Assembly: GCA_017481565.1 (NCBI GenBank)
Contig: JAFUOZ010000014.1
Coordinates: 53,659 to 117,658 of the forward strand
From: Oscillospiraceae bacterium
Lineage (GTDB): Bacteria; Bacillota; Clostridia; Oscillospirales; Ruminococcaceae
Length of the DNA: 64,000 nucleotides
Reading direction: 5' to 3'
Both the position numbers and the translations under genes were made by a program. This document shows positions 25,592 through 33,780 of the stretch, piece after piece (position 1 is the first letter of the stretch; each line of letters starts with the position of its first letter). The notes under the pieces were generated by a model that saw only the letters and a program-made list of their open reading frames with translations, made no database searches and was not told the origin of the DNA.

Positions 25592-26176
25592 TTATGAGAG
25601 CATATCTTCAATTTTAGTGCCTATTATAAATACAACTATTGTTACAATAATCCAATGCTTTCTGAAAAAAAGCCATGCAGAAGCGGCAAAGCCTCTTTTC
25701 AGCTCGGTAGATTCAAGCGTAATACCCAGTTCCTGCAGATCCTGACTCCATCGCTGTCTTTCTTCAAGCAGCATTTTATCGATAATTGCGTTGACGACTG
25801 CTTCTCCTGCAGCAGGGCTGCTGTATTCGTCTGCAAGGTCATATGCATTTTGCAGACCGGCTTTATATCCTTCTCTTGACGCTTTCATATCAGCCTTAAG
25901 GATATCATATGCCTGAGAAATAAATTCTTCATTATCAATCTGATGTTCAGCCAGGTATTTGTCAAAGCTGTAGCTTATGTCTGCTTCAAGCTGATCAAAA
26001 AATTCATCTATCATTATGAATTTTTTTCCGAAAATACGATTTGTAAAGGCGTTTGAACTTTGTGAGGACTGACAGCCTGTTAAGCATACGGTCATTACAA
26101 TTACAGAAATTGCAGCCAGAATGATTTTCCATGTTCGTATTCCTTTGAATTTGTAAGCTGAGATAATGTTGTTCAT
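25592..26176 (-). CDS. Lipoprotein with C-terminal membrane helix, unassigned
   Basis: The 194-residue protein has a basic start, a hydrophobic segment and a lipobox LTGC (Cys35), so it should be lipidated. A helical, acidic, charged middle (residues 50-160) precedes a second membrane helix at about 173-190 (HWIIVTIVVFIIGTKIEDML). Lipid anchor and transmembrane end would place the middle outside the cell as a loop attached at both ends. I do not recognise a family. It is a single gene with its own promoter at 26264-26292, between tRNA-Leu and the WYL pair. Confidence 0.75.
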   Translation of the reverse strand: MNNIISAYKFKGIRTWKIILAAISVIVMTVCLTGCQSSQSSNAFTNRIFGKKFIMIDEFFDQLEADISYSFDKYLAEHQIDNEEFISQAYDILKADMKASREGYKAGLQNAYDLADEYSSPAAGEAVVNAIIDKMLLEERQRWSQDLQELGITLESTELKRGFAASAWLFFRKHWIIVTIVVFIIGTKIEDMLS

Positions 26177-26263
26177 ATTTTTTCCCCCGTTTTTTATTTA
26201 CGGCACAATGCGATTATTTTAAGGTGATCTCTATCCATAATCCTGTGTTACCGCTGTAGTTTT

Positions 26264-26292
26264 ATTATATAGACAAAGCTAGGCAAAGTCAA
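26264..26292 (-). promoter_or_regulatory. Promoter of the lipoprotein gene
   Basis: TTGACT (26292-26287) and TATAAT (26269-26264), spacer 17, about 90 bases before the start. The remaining bases to 26501 show no other clear signal apart from weak AT-rich sequence before the WYL gene. Confidence 0.75.
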
Positions 26293-26501
26293 TATAAACG
26301 AATTCTTGATTTTATGTTTCTTGTGTGAAACGAAATAATTGAAATTTTGTTGATCTGAGTTGTGATGAAAATTGGAAAACATATATTGAATTTTTTGAGG
26401 AAATATGTTATAGTTATTTTATGCAGGTGACCTTTGTCTGTTATAATGTATCAGACGGGGCAGAGGGCATCAGCGGTATTTTTTTGAAAGGAATGAGCAG
26501 A

Positions 26502-27752
26502 GTGTCAGGGTTTTCCGAGCTGATAAAAAGCTTTGAAAAAACAAGAGATTATGTACGTGATTTTTTTATTTACGGCTATAAGGTAAGAAACGAATTTGAA
26601 CGAAAAAGCAGCCGTACCTATGATAATGAAAAACGCCGTGTGGAAAGCTGGCTGGGAGATAATCTTAAGTATGATTATTCCCGACGGGGAAAGCATACCT
26701 CAATATCCGTTGACTGCGGACATATTCATGAAAATCCTCTTTACAGTGCCTATTATTCAAAAAGCTTTACCGATAATGATATCCGTCTACATTTTCTGCT
26801 TATTGATATTTTATACGGCGGAGAATCTCTTTCTCTCAAGGAGATAACAGACCGTCTTTCCGATGATTATCAGCAGGTATTCGATGAACAGACCGTAAGG
26901 GGCAAGCTTAAGGAATATGCGGACGAGGGTATTTTTGTAAAAAGCAGAATAAAAAAGACCGATTATTTTTCGCTGTCAAAGGATACCACAGAAAGCTTTT
27001 TCAATGAATATGAAGGGCTTTCCGACGCTGTGAAATTCTTTTCCGAGGACGAGGAATTCGGTGTAGTGGGAAACAGTCTGCTTAAAACTGCGGAAATGAA
27101 AAATGATATTTTCTTAAGAAAGCATAATTTTATCGTGCATACTCTTGAGGATATACTTCTCCCCGATATTTTCGATGCGATAGATAATAAAAGATATATT
27201 TCCTTTGTAAATTTCGGCACTGCAAACAGAGTATCACCTGTTTCATATACGGCTGTCCCTTTCAGGATACTCTGTTCTCTTCGGACAGGACGGCGTTATC
27301 TTGCGGCTTATGTGCCTGAATACAATCGTTTCAATTCCTTTCGCTTAGACTATATAAAATGTATCAAAAAAGGGGTTGTCTGTGAGAATTACGATATATA
27401 TTACGAAAAATATCTGAAAAACGAAAACCGCTGCTTCGGCGTATCCTTCGGTACACGGCATGAGCTTGGAACGGTAACTCCCGTAAAGCTTACTCTTTAC
27501 ATAAACGAAAAAACAGAGGGCTTTGTCATTGACAGACTGAACCGTGAAAAACGCATGGGAACAGTTGAACGTATTTCGGAAAATATCTATACCTATACAG
27601 CTGATGTATTTGATCCCAATGAGGTCATGCACTGGGCAAAGACCTTTATCGGCAGGATAATAAAGGTGGAGGGCGGCAGCGAAAAGATACGGAAAAAATT
27701 CTATAAGGATATTGAACGTATGCACAGAATGTATATAGAGGAGGGACTGTAA
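26502..27752 (+). CDS. WYL-domain regulator, first of a pair
   Basis: The start is most likely GTG at 26502 (SGFSELIKSFEKTRDYVRDF), with AAAGGA 9 bases upstream; a longer reading to ATG 26421 is possible, and ATG 26493 sits too close to that ribosome site. The protein of 416 residues has a basic helical head, a winged-helix region (LSLKEITDRLSDDYQQVFDEQTVRGKLKEY spread over residues 110-155) and a WYL fold from about residue 225 (RYISFVNFG, RRYLAAYVPEYNRFNSFRLDYI). WYL domains sense ligands such as nucleotides or single-stranded nucleic acid. Its TAA stop shares two bases with the ATG of the second WYL gene. Confidence 0.85.
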   Translation: MSGFSELIKSFEKTRDYVRDFFIYGYKVRNEFERKSSRTYDNEKRRVESWLGDNLKYDYSRRGKHTSISVDCGHIHENPLYSAYYSKSFTDNDIRLHFLLIDILYGGESLSLKEITDRLSDDYQQVFDEQTVRGKLKEYADEGIFVKSRIKKTDYFSLSKDTTESFFNEYEGLSDAVKFFSEDEEFGVVGNSLLKTAEMKNDIFLRKHNFIVHTLEDILLPDIFDAIDNKRYISFVNFGTANRVSPVSYTAVPFRILCSLRTGRRYLAAYVPEYNRFNSFRLDYIKCIKKGVVCENYDIYYEKYLKNENRCFGVSFGTRHELGTVTPVKLTLYINEKTEGFVIDRLNREKRMGTVERISENIYTYTADVFDPNEVMHWAKTFIGRIIKVEGGSEKIRKKFYKDIERMHRMYIEEGL

Positions 27753-28756
27753 TGGGCAGCATTTTCAGTGAGATATTCGGTGTATATTACCGTGCTGTTT
27801 CGGATATGCTGGATAGGTCTGAAATAACGGAAAATGAAATAAACCATATCATTTCGGAAAAGGCATTCCGTGATTCCGTGCTTTTTCTACCCTCTAAGAT
27901 CATTCCCCGTAAGGACGGCAGCGACTGGCAGCTTCTTAAAAACGGTGCAGACGGAAAATATAACAGAATAACAAAAAATCCGCCTGTGAAAATTGCGGCG
28001 GATATTCATAAACGGTGGCTTAAATCCAAGCTCAGCGATCCGAAAATAAAGCTTTTTTTCGATGATGCTACATATAAAAGGCTTTCGGAAAGGCTTTCAG
28101 ATACGTTGCCTCTTTATGACCGCAGGAATTACAGATATACCGATATGTTTTCTGACGGTGATGATTTTTCCGATGAAAAATACAGAGAAAATTTCAGAAA
28201 GATATTATCAGCCGTGAAAACACATGAGATACTGGATATTGATTTTACGTCCTCACGGAATAATCGTGTGCATCGTTTTTTTGTTCCCGTAAAGCTTGAA
28301 TATTCCCATAAAAACAATCGTTTCAGGGTCTACAGTCAGATGATTGTAAACGGAAAATCGGTAAGCGGCGGAATAATCAACATCGCAAGAATAAACACGG
28401 TAAATGGTACGGGGGAATATTATAAGGATATACCCGATACGAAAACATATTTCAGTGAGCGCAGATGCACCGTTCCTGTTACGGTGAGCGTTACTCCCGA
28501 AAGAAACGGCATAGAGCGTTTTATGATGGAATTTGCATCCTATGAAAAGCACACCGAAATGGATATCGAATCAGGTCACTGCACGGTGAAAATATGGTAT
28601 GATAAATCGGACGAAACAGAGCTTCTTATACAGCTTTTAAGCTTCGGACCTGTTATTGAAATTCTGGACCCCGATGATTTCAGGGCTCAGGCGGCAGAGC
28701 GGATAAAAAAGCAGTATGAGCTTTTGTATTCCTACGAAACAGCGGATAACACATAA
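27752..28756 (+). CDS. WYL-domain regulator, second of a pair
   Basis: The 334-residue protein begins at ATG 27752, overlapping the stop of the first WYL gene (TAATG). It is a diverged relative: helical N-terminus, winged-helix-like part and a WYL region from about residue 150 (HEILDIDFTSSRNNRVHRFFVPVKLEYSHKNN split across a loop) to a C-terminal WCX-type domain (VKIWYDKSDETELLIQLLSFGPVIEILDP region). The coupling suggests the two proteins form a heteromeric regulator. No defence genes are near, so the target is unknown. It ends at a bidirectional terminator. Confidence 0.85.
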   Translation: MGSIFSEIFGVYYRAVSDMLDRSEITENEINHIISEKAFRDSVLFLPSKIIPRKDGSDWQLLKNGADGKYNRITKNPPVKIAADIHKRWLKSKLSDPKIKLFFDDATYKRLSERLSDTLPLYDRRNYRYTDMFSDGDDFSDEKYRENFRKILSAVKTHEILDIDFTSSRNNRVHRFFVPVKLEYSHKNNRFRVYSQMIVNGKSVSGGIINIARINTVNGTGEYYKDIPDTKTYFSERRCTVPVTVSVTPERNGIERFMMEFASYEKHTEMDIESGHCTVKIWYDKSDETELLIQLLSFGPVIEILDPDDFRAQAAERIKKQYELLYSYETADNT

Positions 28757-28800
28757 AAACGGCATGAGGTCATTATCCGATCTCATGCCGTTTTTTTATT
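28754..28800. terminator. Bidirectional terminator between the WYL pair and GH74 gene
   Basis: AAAAACGGCATGAG pairs with CTCATGCCGTTTTT around a 13-base loop, with A and T tracts on both sides; the genes converge here. Confidence 0.92.
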
Positions 28801-28895
28801 TAAGGAACCGCTGATTAAATCGCTTCACAACGCTCTCAGTGACGGATTTTCGAGCGTTGGAAGCGATGCCTACGGCTTTAATCAGTGCTTCCTTA
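28801..28895 (+). repeat. Dispersed palindromic element, copy 2
   Basis: TAAGGAACCGCTGATTAAA and TTTAATCAGTGCTTCCTTA form the terminal repeat. The inner stem CGCTTC.CAACGCTC pairs with GAGCGTTG.GAAGCG around CAGTGACGGATTTTC. It lies directly after the terminator and 9 bases before the GH74 stop codon. Confidence 0.9.
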
Positions 28896-28903
28896 ACAGA
28901 AAA

Positions 28904-31135
28904 TTACTTTTCGATCTTGTCGCAGTATACGATACCCAGACCGACAGTACTCATATAGCATCTGCCATATACGTTAAGGTCACCGCAGATAAAGCCGCCG
29001 TTGCCTGTTCCGCCGAACTGATGAGCGTCATCATTTATTCTTACCCATGATGCGCCGTCGTCCTCGGACATATATATGCCCTTGGGATCCTCTGTTGTAG
29101 GATTGCCGTAAACATAGAGAACATAAGGATCGCCCTCATTCTTTGCCTTGCCCAGACTTACAGCCTCACAGTTTACCATACCCTTTACAAAGTCGATAGT
29201 TTCGCCGTGATCGGTGGACTTGAAAAGTCCTGCACCGCAGGGAATATAGAATACGCCCTCTTCTGTGGGTGATACGCACACTCTTCTGAAACGGGGAGCA
29301 ACTGTCATATTCTTTTTGAAGGTCTTTCCTCCGTCGGAGCTGATATAGAAGTTTTCATTTCCGCACGCATATACATAATCGCTGTTTACAGCGTCTCCCA
29401 TAATATAAAGGTTATTGCCCATTATGCCCTCGCACTCGGTCCATGTTGCGCCCCAGTCCTCTGTATAGTAGGTCTTATAGCCCTTTTCAGAGCTCCAGAT
29501 AAGTCTTGAACCGTCGGCAGTGAGAGCCACGCTTCCGTTATAGAATACCTTTCCGCTTTCGGGAGAGTTTGTGATCTTTGTCCATGTCTTGCCGCCATCG
29601 GTGGAATATGTGAGCAGCTGCTCGCTGTCGTTTCCTCCTACCTTTGCCCAATAGTCCCTGTTCTGTGCAGCAACGGTAATACTTGTGGTTGAGCCGATCT
29701 TGTCGCCATGACGCTCAGCGGGAACTGTAATATCCTCATGAACAAAGCCGTCATAGTCAAGAGCGGCGGATACAAGGGGATAATCTATCATGGTTATCAT
29801 ATCCATGGGAACGGTTTCTTCAATACCCAGAGAGTTGAAATAAAATTCGGGGGATTCGTCCCAGATATTGTCACAGGCGAAAATTCCGTTGCCCGATGTT
29901 ACCATGATCTCGCTTGTATTTACGGGATTCATTGCAAGAGAGCAGCACCAGTGGATAGCACAGTCCTCGATCCATGGCATTCCGTTGGTTGACATAGTCA
30001 TTTTATCAAGAATGTTTGTCCATGTCTTGCCGCCGTCTGAGGTCACATAGAAAACATCGCCGTAAGCGCCGTTGGGCTGTTCCTTCCATGTCTGAGTAGT
30101 TACCAGCACCATTTTATTTTCATCGGTAGGATCAATAAGTATATCTCCGTAGGGGGAGTTGTCGGGTGAGATGACAGTAGATGTCTTTGTCTCGATATCA
30201 TACTTGTGAACGCCGCCCAGCATAGCATTCCATGGACCCTCATTGTTTGAGTATACTATGTAAAGATTGCCCTTTGAGTCGAGCTTGATGCGCTCGGGCA
30301 TATCATCATTGTGAGCATTTTCAAGAGGATTCCATGTAGCGCCGCCGTCCTCGGAGACAAAGATATTGCCTTCCTCTGCTTTTTTCTGTGACACAGCCGC
30401 ATATATCCTCTGAGTAGCGCCGTCCTTTTCGGCAGCAGGATCAAAAACGATAATATTTATACCGTTGCTGTTGGTAGTACTCTTTACAGGGAATGACTCA
30501 ACAGCCTCCCATGTTTCGCCTGCGTCGGTACTCTTTATCATACCGCCTGAACAGCCTGCGGCAAAGATGATATCGCTGTTGTTGGGGTCAACTGCGATAC
30601 GCTCGCCGTTTCCACGTCCCATACCGTTTCCGTGTACCTTTATCTTGTCTGTAACTTCAATGACCTTGAAGGTCTCGCCGTAATCGGTAGATTTAAGAAC
30701 AGCGGTTTTTCCGCCGCTGAAATATTCCGTTCCTGCAAGAAGATATACATTTGCTGCATTTTTAGGGTCAACAGCGATACTGCTTATACCCATAAAGCCT
30801 ACATCAGCTTCCGATACCCAGTAGTTGAGGGACTTCCATTTCTGCTCGGATTCGTCCCAGCGGTATGCGCCGCCTACGTCGGTACGGGCATAGTATACAT
30901 TTTCCTCACAGGTGCTGAATACGCCTGTTACAAAGCCGCCGCCGCCAACAGCTACCTGACCGAAGGTCCAGTCCTTGTTAAGCTGTACGGCATTTTCAGA
31001 TGCTTCTGCCGCTGTGGTTTCCGCTGCTGCATCTGTCTGCTCCGATGATTTATCCTGATTATCGGAAGAGCAGCCTGTAAATGCAGATATACTCATAAAA
31101 ATGGCGGTTACTGCCGCCGCTGTTTTCTTAAGCAT
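28904..31135 (-). CDS. Secreted GH74-type lipoprotein (xyloglucanase-like)
   Basis: The 743-residue protein has a signal peptide with lipobox FTGC (Cys22), an acidic Ser/Thr/Ala linker and two seven-bladed propellers rich in BNR/Asp-box turns (STDGGKTW, SEDGGATW, STDAGETW, SSDGGKTF). GH74 hallmarks are YYARTDVGGAYRWD with the catalytic-base aspartate D86, and the LDYDGFVHEDI region corresponding to the GDIGGFRHDDL acid motif, in which the aspartate is kept but the glycines differ. GH74 enzymes cut xyloglucan. A lipid anchor would keep it on the cell surface. A LacI/CcpA-type operator lies upstream. Activity should be tested given the altered second motif. Confidence 0.88.
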   Translation of the reverse strand: MLKKTAAAVTAIFMSISAFTGCSSDNQDKSSEQTDAAAETTAAEASENAVQLNKDWTFGQVAVGGGGFVTGVFSTCEENVYYARTDVGGAYRWDESEQKWKSLNYWVSEADVGFMGISSIAVDPKNAANVYLLAGTEYFSGGKTAVLKSTDYGETFKVIEVTDKIKVHGNGMGRGNGERIAVDPNNSDIIFAAGCSGGMIKSTDAGETWEAVESFPVKSTTNSNGINIIVFDPAAEKDGATQRIYAAVSQKKAEEGNIFVSEDGGATWNPLENAHNDDMPERIKLDSKGNLYIVYSNNEGPWNAMLGGVHKYDIETKTSTVISPDNSPYGDILIDPTDENKMVLVTTQTWKEQPNGAYGDVFYVTSDGGKTWTNILDKMTMSTNGMPWIEDCAIHWCCSLAMNPVNTSEIMVTSGNGIFACDNIWDESPEFYFNSLGIEETVPMDMITMIDYPLVSAALDYDGFVHEDITVPAERHGDKIGSTTSITVAAQNRDYWAKVGGNDSEQLLTYSTDGGKTWTKITNSPESGKVFYNGSVALTADGSRLIWSSEKGYKTYYTEDWGATWTECEGIMGNNLYIMGDAVNSDYVYACGNENFYISSDGGKTFKKNMTVAPRFRRVCVSPTEEGVFYIPCGAGLFKSTDHGETIDFVKGMVNCEAVSLGKAKNEGDPYVLYVYGNPTTEDPKGIYMSEDDGASWVRINDDAHQFGGTGNGGFICGDLNVYGRCYMSTVGLGIVYCDKIEK

Positions 31136-31185
31136 AATATCCTCCCATTCCGCCGAAAATACGGCACTCTATATAAGATACAATG

Positions 31186-31214
31186 ATTATAACATATATT
31201 TTTATAAATAACAA
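31186..31214 (-). promoter_or_regulatory. Promoter of the GH74 gene
   Basis: TTGTTA (31214-31209) and a perfect TATAAT (31191-31186), spacer 17. Confidence 0.7.
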
Positions 31215-31223
31215 TGTATTATT

Positions 31224-31237
31224 TGAAAACGTTTCCA
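31224..31237. promoter_or_regulatory. cre/LacI-family operator before the GH74 gene
   Basis: On the minus strand the site reads TGGAAACGTTTTCA, which fits the catabolite-response consensus (TGNAANCGNWNNCA). It lies 10 bases upstream of the -35 element, a position more usual for activation or a LacI-type sugar regulator than for simple roadblock repression. Confidence 0.7.
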
Positions 31238-31303
31238 CAATTTTTTCGGATTATTTCTGTACTTTCAATACGGATACAGGAAAACCGTCTTTTTACAGAC
31301 GGT

Positions 31304-31513
31304 TTAGTCGATTATAGTTTCAGGTAAACCAAAATTCTTTGGCGGTATTGTGCCGTACTTTTCGATTGTGTAATCAAAGTCATCATTTACGGATTTTTCG
31401 AGCGTATCTGCCCATTCGTTATTTAAGTCGTCTAAATATTGTGGATCTGCCGGAAAATATTTAAAATGGTCATAAAAAGCAGAACATGCTACCTGATATC
31501 GTTCCTTTTTCAC
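31304..31513 (-). CDS. Small hypothetical protein
   Basis: A 69-residue acidic protein (MKKERYQVACSAFYDHFKY start) whose ATG overlaps the stop of the 76-residue protein upstream (ATGA-type, 4 bases), showing coupled translation. It has no signal peptide or membrane helix. I do not recognise a family. Its AT-richness resembles the neighbouring small genes and differs from the housekeeping genes, which suggests recent acquisition. Confidence 0.65.
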   Translation of the reverse strand: MKKERYQVACSAFYDHFKYFPADPQYLDDLNNEWADTLEKSVNDDFDYTIEKYGTIPPKNFGLPETIID

Positions 31514-31740
31514 TTTAACACCTCATTCAGTATATTTTCAAAATCATCATTATGTTTTTTTAAAATACGTATATAATCTGTTGATTGAATTCTGTTTATG
31601 TCAAGACCTCTGCTTCCGTCAGCATAGTCCGGGGGATATTCTTCATCTGTATACGGCGGATATTTTTTTACCTGAGCTATGATGTTAGTAATCAAACGTT
31701 CAAACGTTTCCGAATTTGAAGCTGTAATGTTTTGTTCCAT
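31510..31740 (-). CDS. Small hypothetical protein
   Basis: I start at ATG 31740 (MEQNITASNSETFERL) because AAAGGAAGTG precedes it; an upstream ATG at 31770 lacks a ribosome site. The 76-residue protein is acidic and probably helical (ETFERLITNIIAQVKKY, then a Pro/Tyr-rich PPYTDEEYPPDYADG turn). No family recognised. It is transcribed from the promoter at 31863-31890, which is part of a 62-bp direct repeat. Confidence 0.65.
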   Translation of the reverse strand: MEQNITASNSETFERLITNIIAQVKKYPPYTDEEYPPDYADGSRGLDINRIQSTDYIRILKKHNDDFENILNEVLK

Positions 31741-31862
31741 AATTTTCACTTCCTTTAAGAAATTTTTCAATGTTTATGTTAAGCAAATATTTATTGTCTG
31801 TAATATATATATATATATATATTTCAACCTCGGATCATTGTGTATCATGATCTTTTTTGTAT

Positions 31863-31924
31863 ATTATACCATTTTCACTTATTTTGTCAAGCATTTTGAG
31901 GGTAATATTCTGTACAGTGTTTTT
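31863..31924 (-). repeat. 62-bp direct repeat carrying a promoter, copy 1
   Basis: One of two copies differing by one base (the other is 32328-32389). On the minus strand it contains TTGACA (31890-31885) and TATAAT (31868-31863) with a 16-base spacer, and drives the pair of small genes at 31304-31740. An AT-dinucleotide run (about 31805-31822) lies between promoter and gene. Confidence 0.9.
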
Positions 31925-32001
31925 CCGAGCCGCACAGCTTGCCTTGCTGAATTGTGAACGCTTGTTCTTCCAAGTAAAAAAAACAGTCCATTTCTGAGCG
32001 G

Positions 32002-32289
32002 TTAAGTGTTATTTAAAACGTGTTGAATGAATTCATCAGTCAATTTGAGATTGTATTTTTCAAAGTGGTAAACTATTGATGATGACCATTCAAAAAAACT
32101 GTCTGTAAACATGGCGTTAGGAATATCTGTTTTGCTTTTTGTTATAATATCAGTAACAGTAGAGCTTGCATATGCTATAGCAGACGAATATGTCTTAAAA
32201 TAATTCAATATCTTACTTTTTTTCGGAATTTCTACAGTTGAAATCTGTAAATTCTTTGTATCAACATTTTTATCTAAAATCCATTTCAT
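32002..32289 (-). CDS. Small hypothetical protein behind the second promoter copy
   Basis: The start is ATG 32289 (MKWILDKNVDTKNLQIS) with GTAGGTG upstream; a GTG at 32298 overlaps that site. The 95-residue protein has no membrane helix or known motif. It ends in a helical segment (LTDEFIQHVLNN). It sits behind the second copy of the 62-bp promoter repeat, so it and the two genes at 31304-31740 may be co-regulated accessory genes. I could not see homology between their products. Confidence 0.65.
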   Translation of the reverse strand: MKWILDKNVDTKNLQISTVEIPKKSKILNYFKTYSSAIAYASSTVTDIITKSKTDIPNAMFTDSFFEWSSSIVYHFEKYNLKLTDEFIQHVLNNT

Positions 32290-32327
32290 AATAAGCACCT
32301 ACTTTCCTGACAAAAATAGTTTTATTT

Positions 32328-32389
32328 ATTATACCATTTTCACTTATTTTGTCAAGCGTTTTGAGGGTAATATTCTGTACAGTGTTTTT
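32328..32389 (-). repeat. 62-bp direct repeat carrying a promoter, copy 2
   Basis: Same sequence as 31863-31924 with one substitution. TTGACA (32355-32350) and TATAAT (32333-32328), spacer 16, drive the gene at 32002-32289. Confidence 0.9.
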
Positions 32390-32477
32390 TATCCGTCCAT
32401 TGACAATAACAGTATACCAATGCTATTATAAAGCAGAAGTAACCGCAATGCTTCATCGGCTTGAGCTTATAAAATAA

Positions 32478-32508
32478 AAAAGCCTTTGCAGCTTGTGCAA
32501 AGGCTTTA
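32478..32508 (-). terminator. Terminator of tRNA-Arg
   Basis: AAAGCCTTTGCAC pairs with GTGCAAAGGCTTT-type arms (AAGCCTTTGCA...TGCAAAGGCTT) and is followed on the minus strand by TTTTTATTTT. Confidence 0.88.
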
Positions 32509-32513
32509 CTTCA

Positions 32514-32590
32514 TGGCGCGCTGCGGGGGACTCGAACCCTCGGCCTACTGATTCGTAGTCAGTTACTCTATCCAACTGAGCTAGCAGCGC
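32514..32590 (-). tRNA. tRNA-Arg (anticodon ACG), CCA encoded
   Basis: On the minus strand GCGCTGC pairs with GCAGCGC. The anticodon stem CTGAC/ATCAG encloses a loop with ACG (CTGACTACGAATCAG), and the T arm is CGAGG-GTTCGAG-TCCCC-like. GCCA follows the acceptor. ACG is normally converted to ICG and reads CGU/CGC/CGA. Confidence 0.94.
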
Positions 32591-32609
32591 TCATCAATCA
32601 GCATAATCT

Positions 32610-32638
32610 ATTATATCAGAACAATATCTGTTTGTCAA
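32610..32638 (-). promoter_or_regulatory. Promoter of tRNA-Arg
   Basis: Perfect TTGACA (32638-32633) and TATAAT (32615-32610), spacer 17. Confidence 0.9.
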
Positions 32639-32752
32639 GGGATTTTCTTGAAAAAAATCAGAATTAACAGATATTTCACATTTTGTTGTGTGAATATATA
32701 ATAAATTGTCGGTCATAAAACCACGCTATGACCGACATTATTTATTTTATCG

Positions 32753-33463
32753 TTACTGATTTACGGTATTGTCCTCGGAGAGGGACTGCATAAGGGAAAG
32801 GATCTGATCCTCGCTTTCCTTTATTGTGCCTAAAATAGCGGGCGCCTTTTCGGGATAATCGGAGGAAAGGGAATTGGTGGTGATTATCGTATCATCGCTT
32901 TCCTTTACCTTGTCACCGTTTCCGATAGCAGTACCCTTTGCGGCAGAAGCAGCAACAGCGCAGCTTACTGACATAGCAGCGTCAGCCATGCCCTCTGAGG
33001 CAGACTCGGGAACGGCAAAAAGCCGCACATCATTTTTAGGATTGGCTGAATATATGATACGGAACATTCTGTAAAGTGCAAGCAGCATATAGGACGAAAC
33101 TGCTTTTATAAGTGATGAACTGCCTGTTTTCTGAGCCAGAGAATAAACCACCTCGGCTGAATTGATAAACAGATTTTTTTCCTTGTCCGTATTTTCATTT
33201 ATTCCTGCGGCTCCGTCCTCGGAGGGAGGATTATATGAGATCATTCTGCCCATAGGCTCGGGGGAGCGTCCCAGCAGATAATCACATGAAACATCGTAAT
33301 AATCTGCGATCCTTACAAGAAAATCAAGACCGCATTCTCTGATACCCTTTTCATAATGAGACAGCAGAGCCTGTGATATACCTAAATCAGCAGCAGCTTG
33401 TTTCTGACTGATATTACGTTCTTTCCTCAATAATGTAATAATTCTGGGAAAGTCCGAATTCAT
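32753..33463 (-). CDS. XRE-family regulator with a long C-terminal part
   Basis: Residues 1-66 are a Cro/C1-type helix-turn-helix (ISQKQAAADLGISQALLSHYEKG, followed by FLVRIADYYDVSCDYLLGR). The remaining 170 residues are unassigned: helical, with an Ala/Ser-rich segment (AAMSVSCAVAASAAKG) and an acidic tail. The gene is monocistronic and divergent from the DUF4272 operon; the 317 bases between them hold an inverted repeat AAATAAAAGGG...CCCTTTTATTT at 33549-33579 and the promoter of the rightward operon. Its targets are unknown; autoregulation is usual in the family. Confidence 0.85.
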   Translation of the reverse strand: MNSDFPRIITLLRKERNISQKQAAADLGISQALLSHYEKGIRECGLDFLVRIADYYDVSCDYLLGRSPEPMGRMISYNPPSEDGAAGINENTDKEKNLFINSAEVVYSLAQKTGSSSLIKAVSSYMLLALYRMFRIIYSANPKNDVRLFAVPESASEGMADAAMSVSCAVAASAAKGTAIGNGDKVKESDDTIITTNSLSSDYPEKAPAILGTIKESEDQILSLMQSLSEDNTVNQ

Positions 33464-33548
33464 TCTGCCACCTCCTAAATTTCAGCTTGATGCTGCCGCT
33501 TTTATATATAATATGATCTGACAAAAAACGGCAAAAAAGGTCAACAGA

Positions 33549-33579
33549 AAATAAAAGGGCACAAAAACCCCTTTTATTT
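33549..33579. repeat. Inverted repeat between the XRE gene and the DUF4272 operon
   Basis: AAATAAAAGGG and CCCTTTTATTT are perfect arms around a short A-rich loop. It could be an operator for the XRE protein or a weak terminator-like hairpin; neighbouring sequence does not decide. Confidence 0.55.
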
Positions 33580-33718
33580 CACATTAACATATAGTAAATT
33601 ATATAACATAACGTACAATTTGTAAAGAGTTTTTACTAAAAAAAGTGGGTTGTATACCTGTAAACTTTTTGTGAACAAGACAGAAAATAAGAATAATTAC
33701 ATTTATTGTAATTTTTGG

Positions 33719-33747
33719 TTGACATATTATGTTAATGCTGATATAAT
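33719..33747 (+). promoter_or_regulatory. Promoter of the DUF4272 operon
   Basis: Perfect TTGACA (33719-33724) and TATAAT (33742-33747), spacer 17, about 34 bases before the first start codon. Confidence 0.9.
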
Positions 33748-33780
33748 AAATTTATAAATTTTGTTTTTGGGGGATAAAAA

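Noticed and set aside
31805..31822. AT-dinucleotide run as an origin or attachment site
   Set aside because: It is a short simple repeat between a promoter and a small gene; no DnaA boxes, tRNA end or integrase are near.
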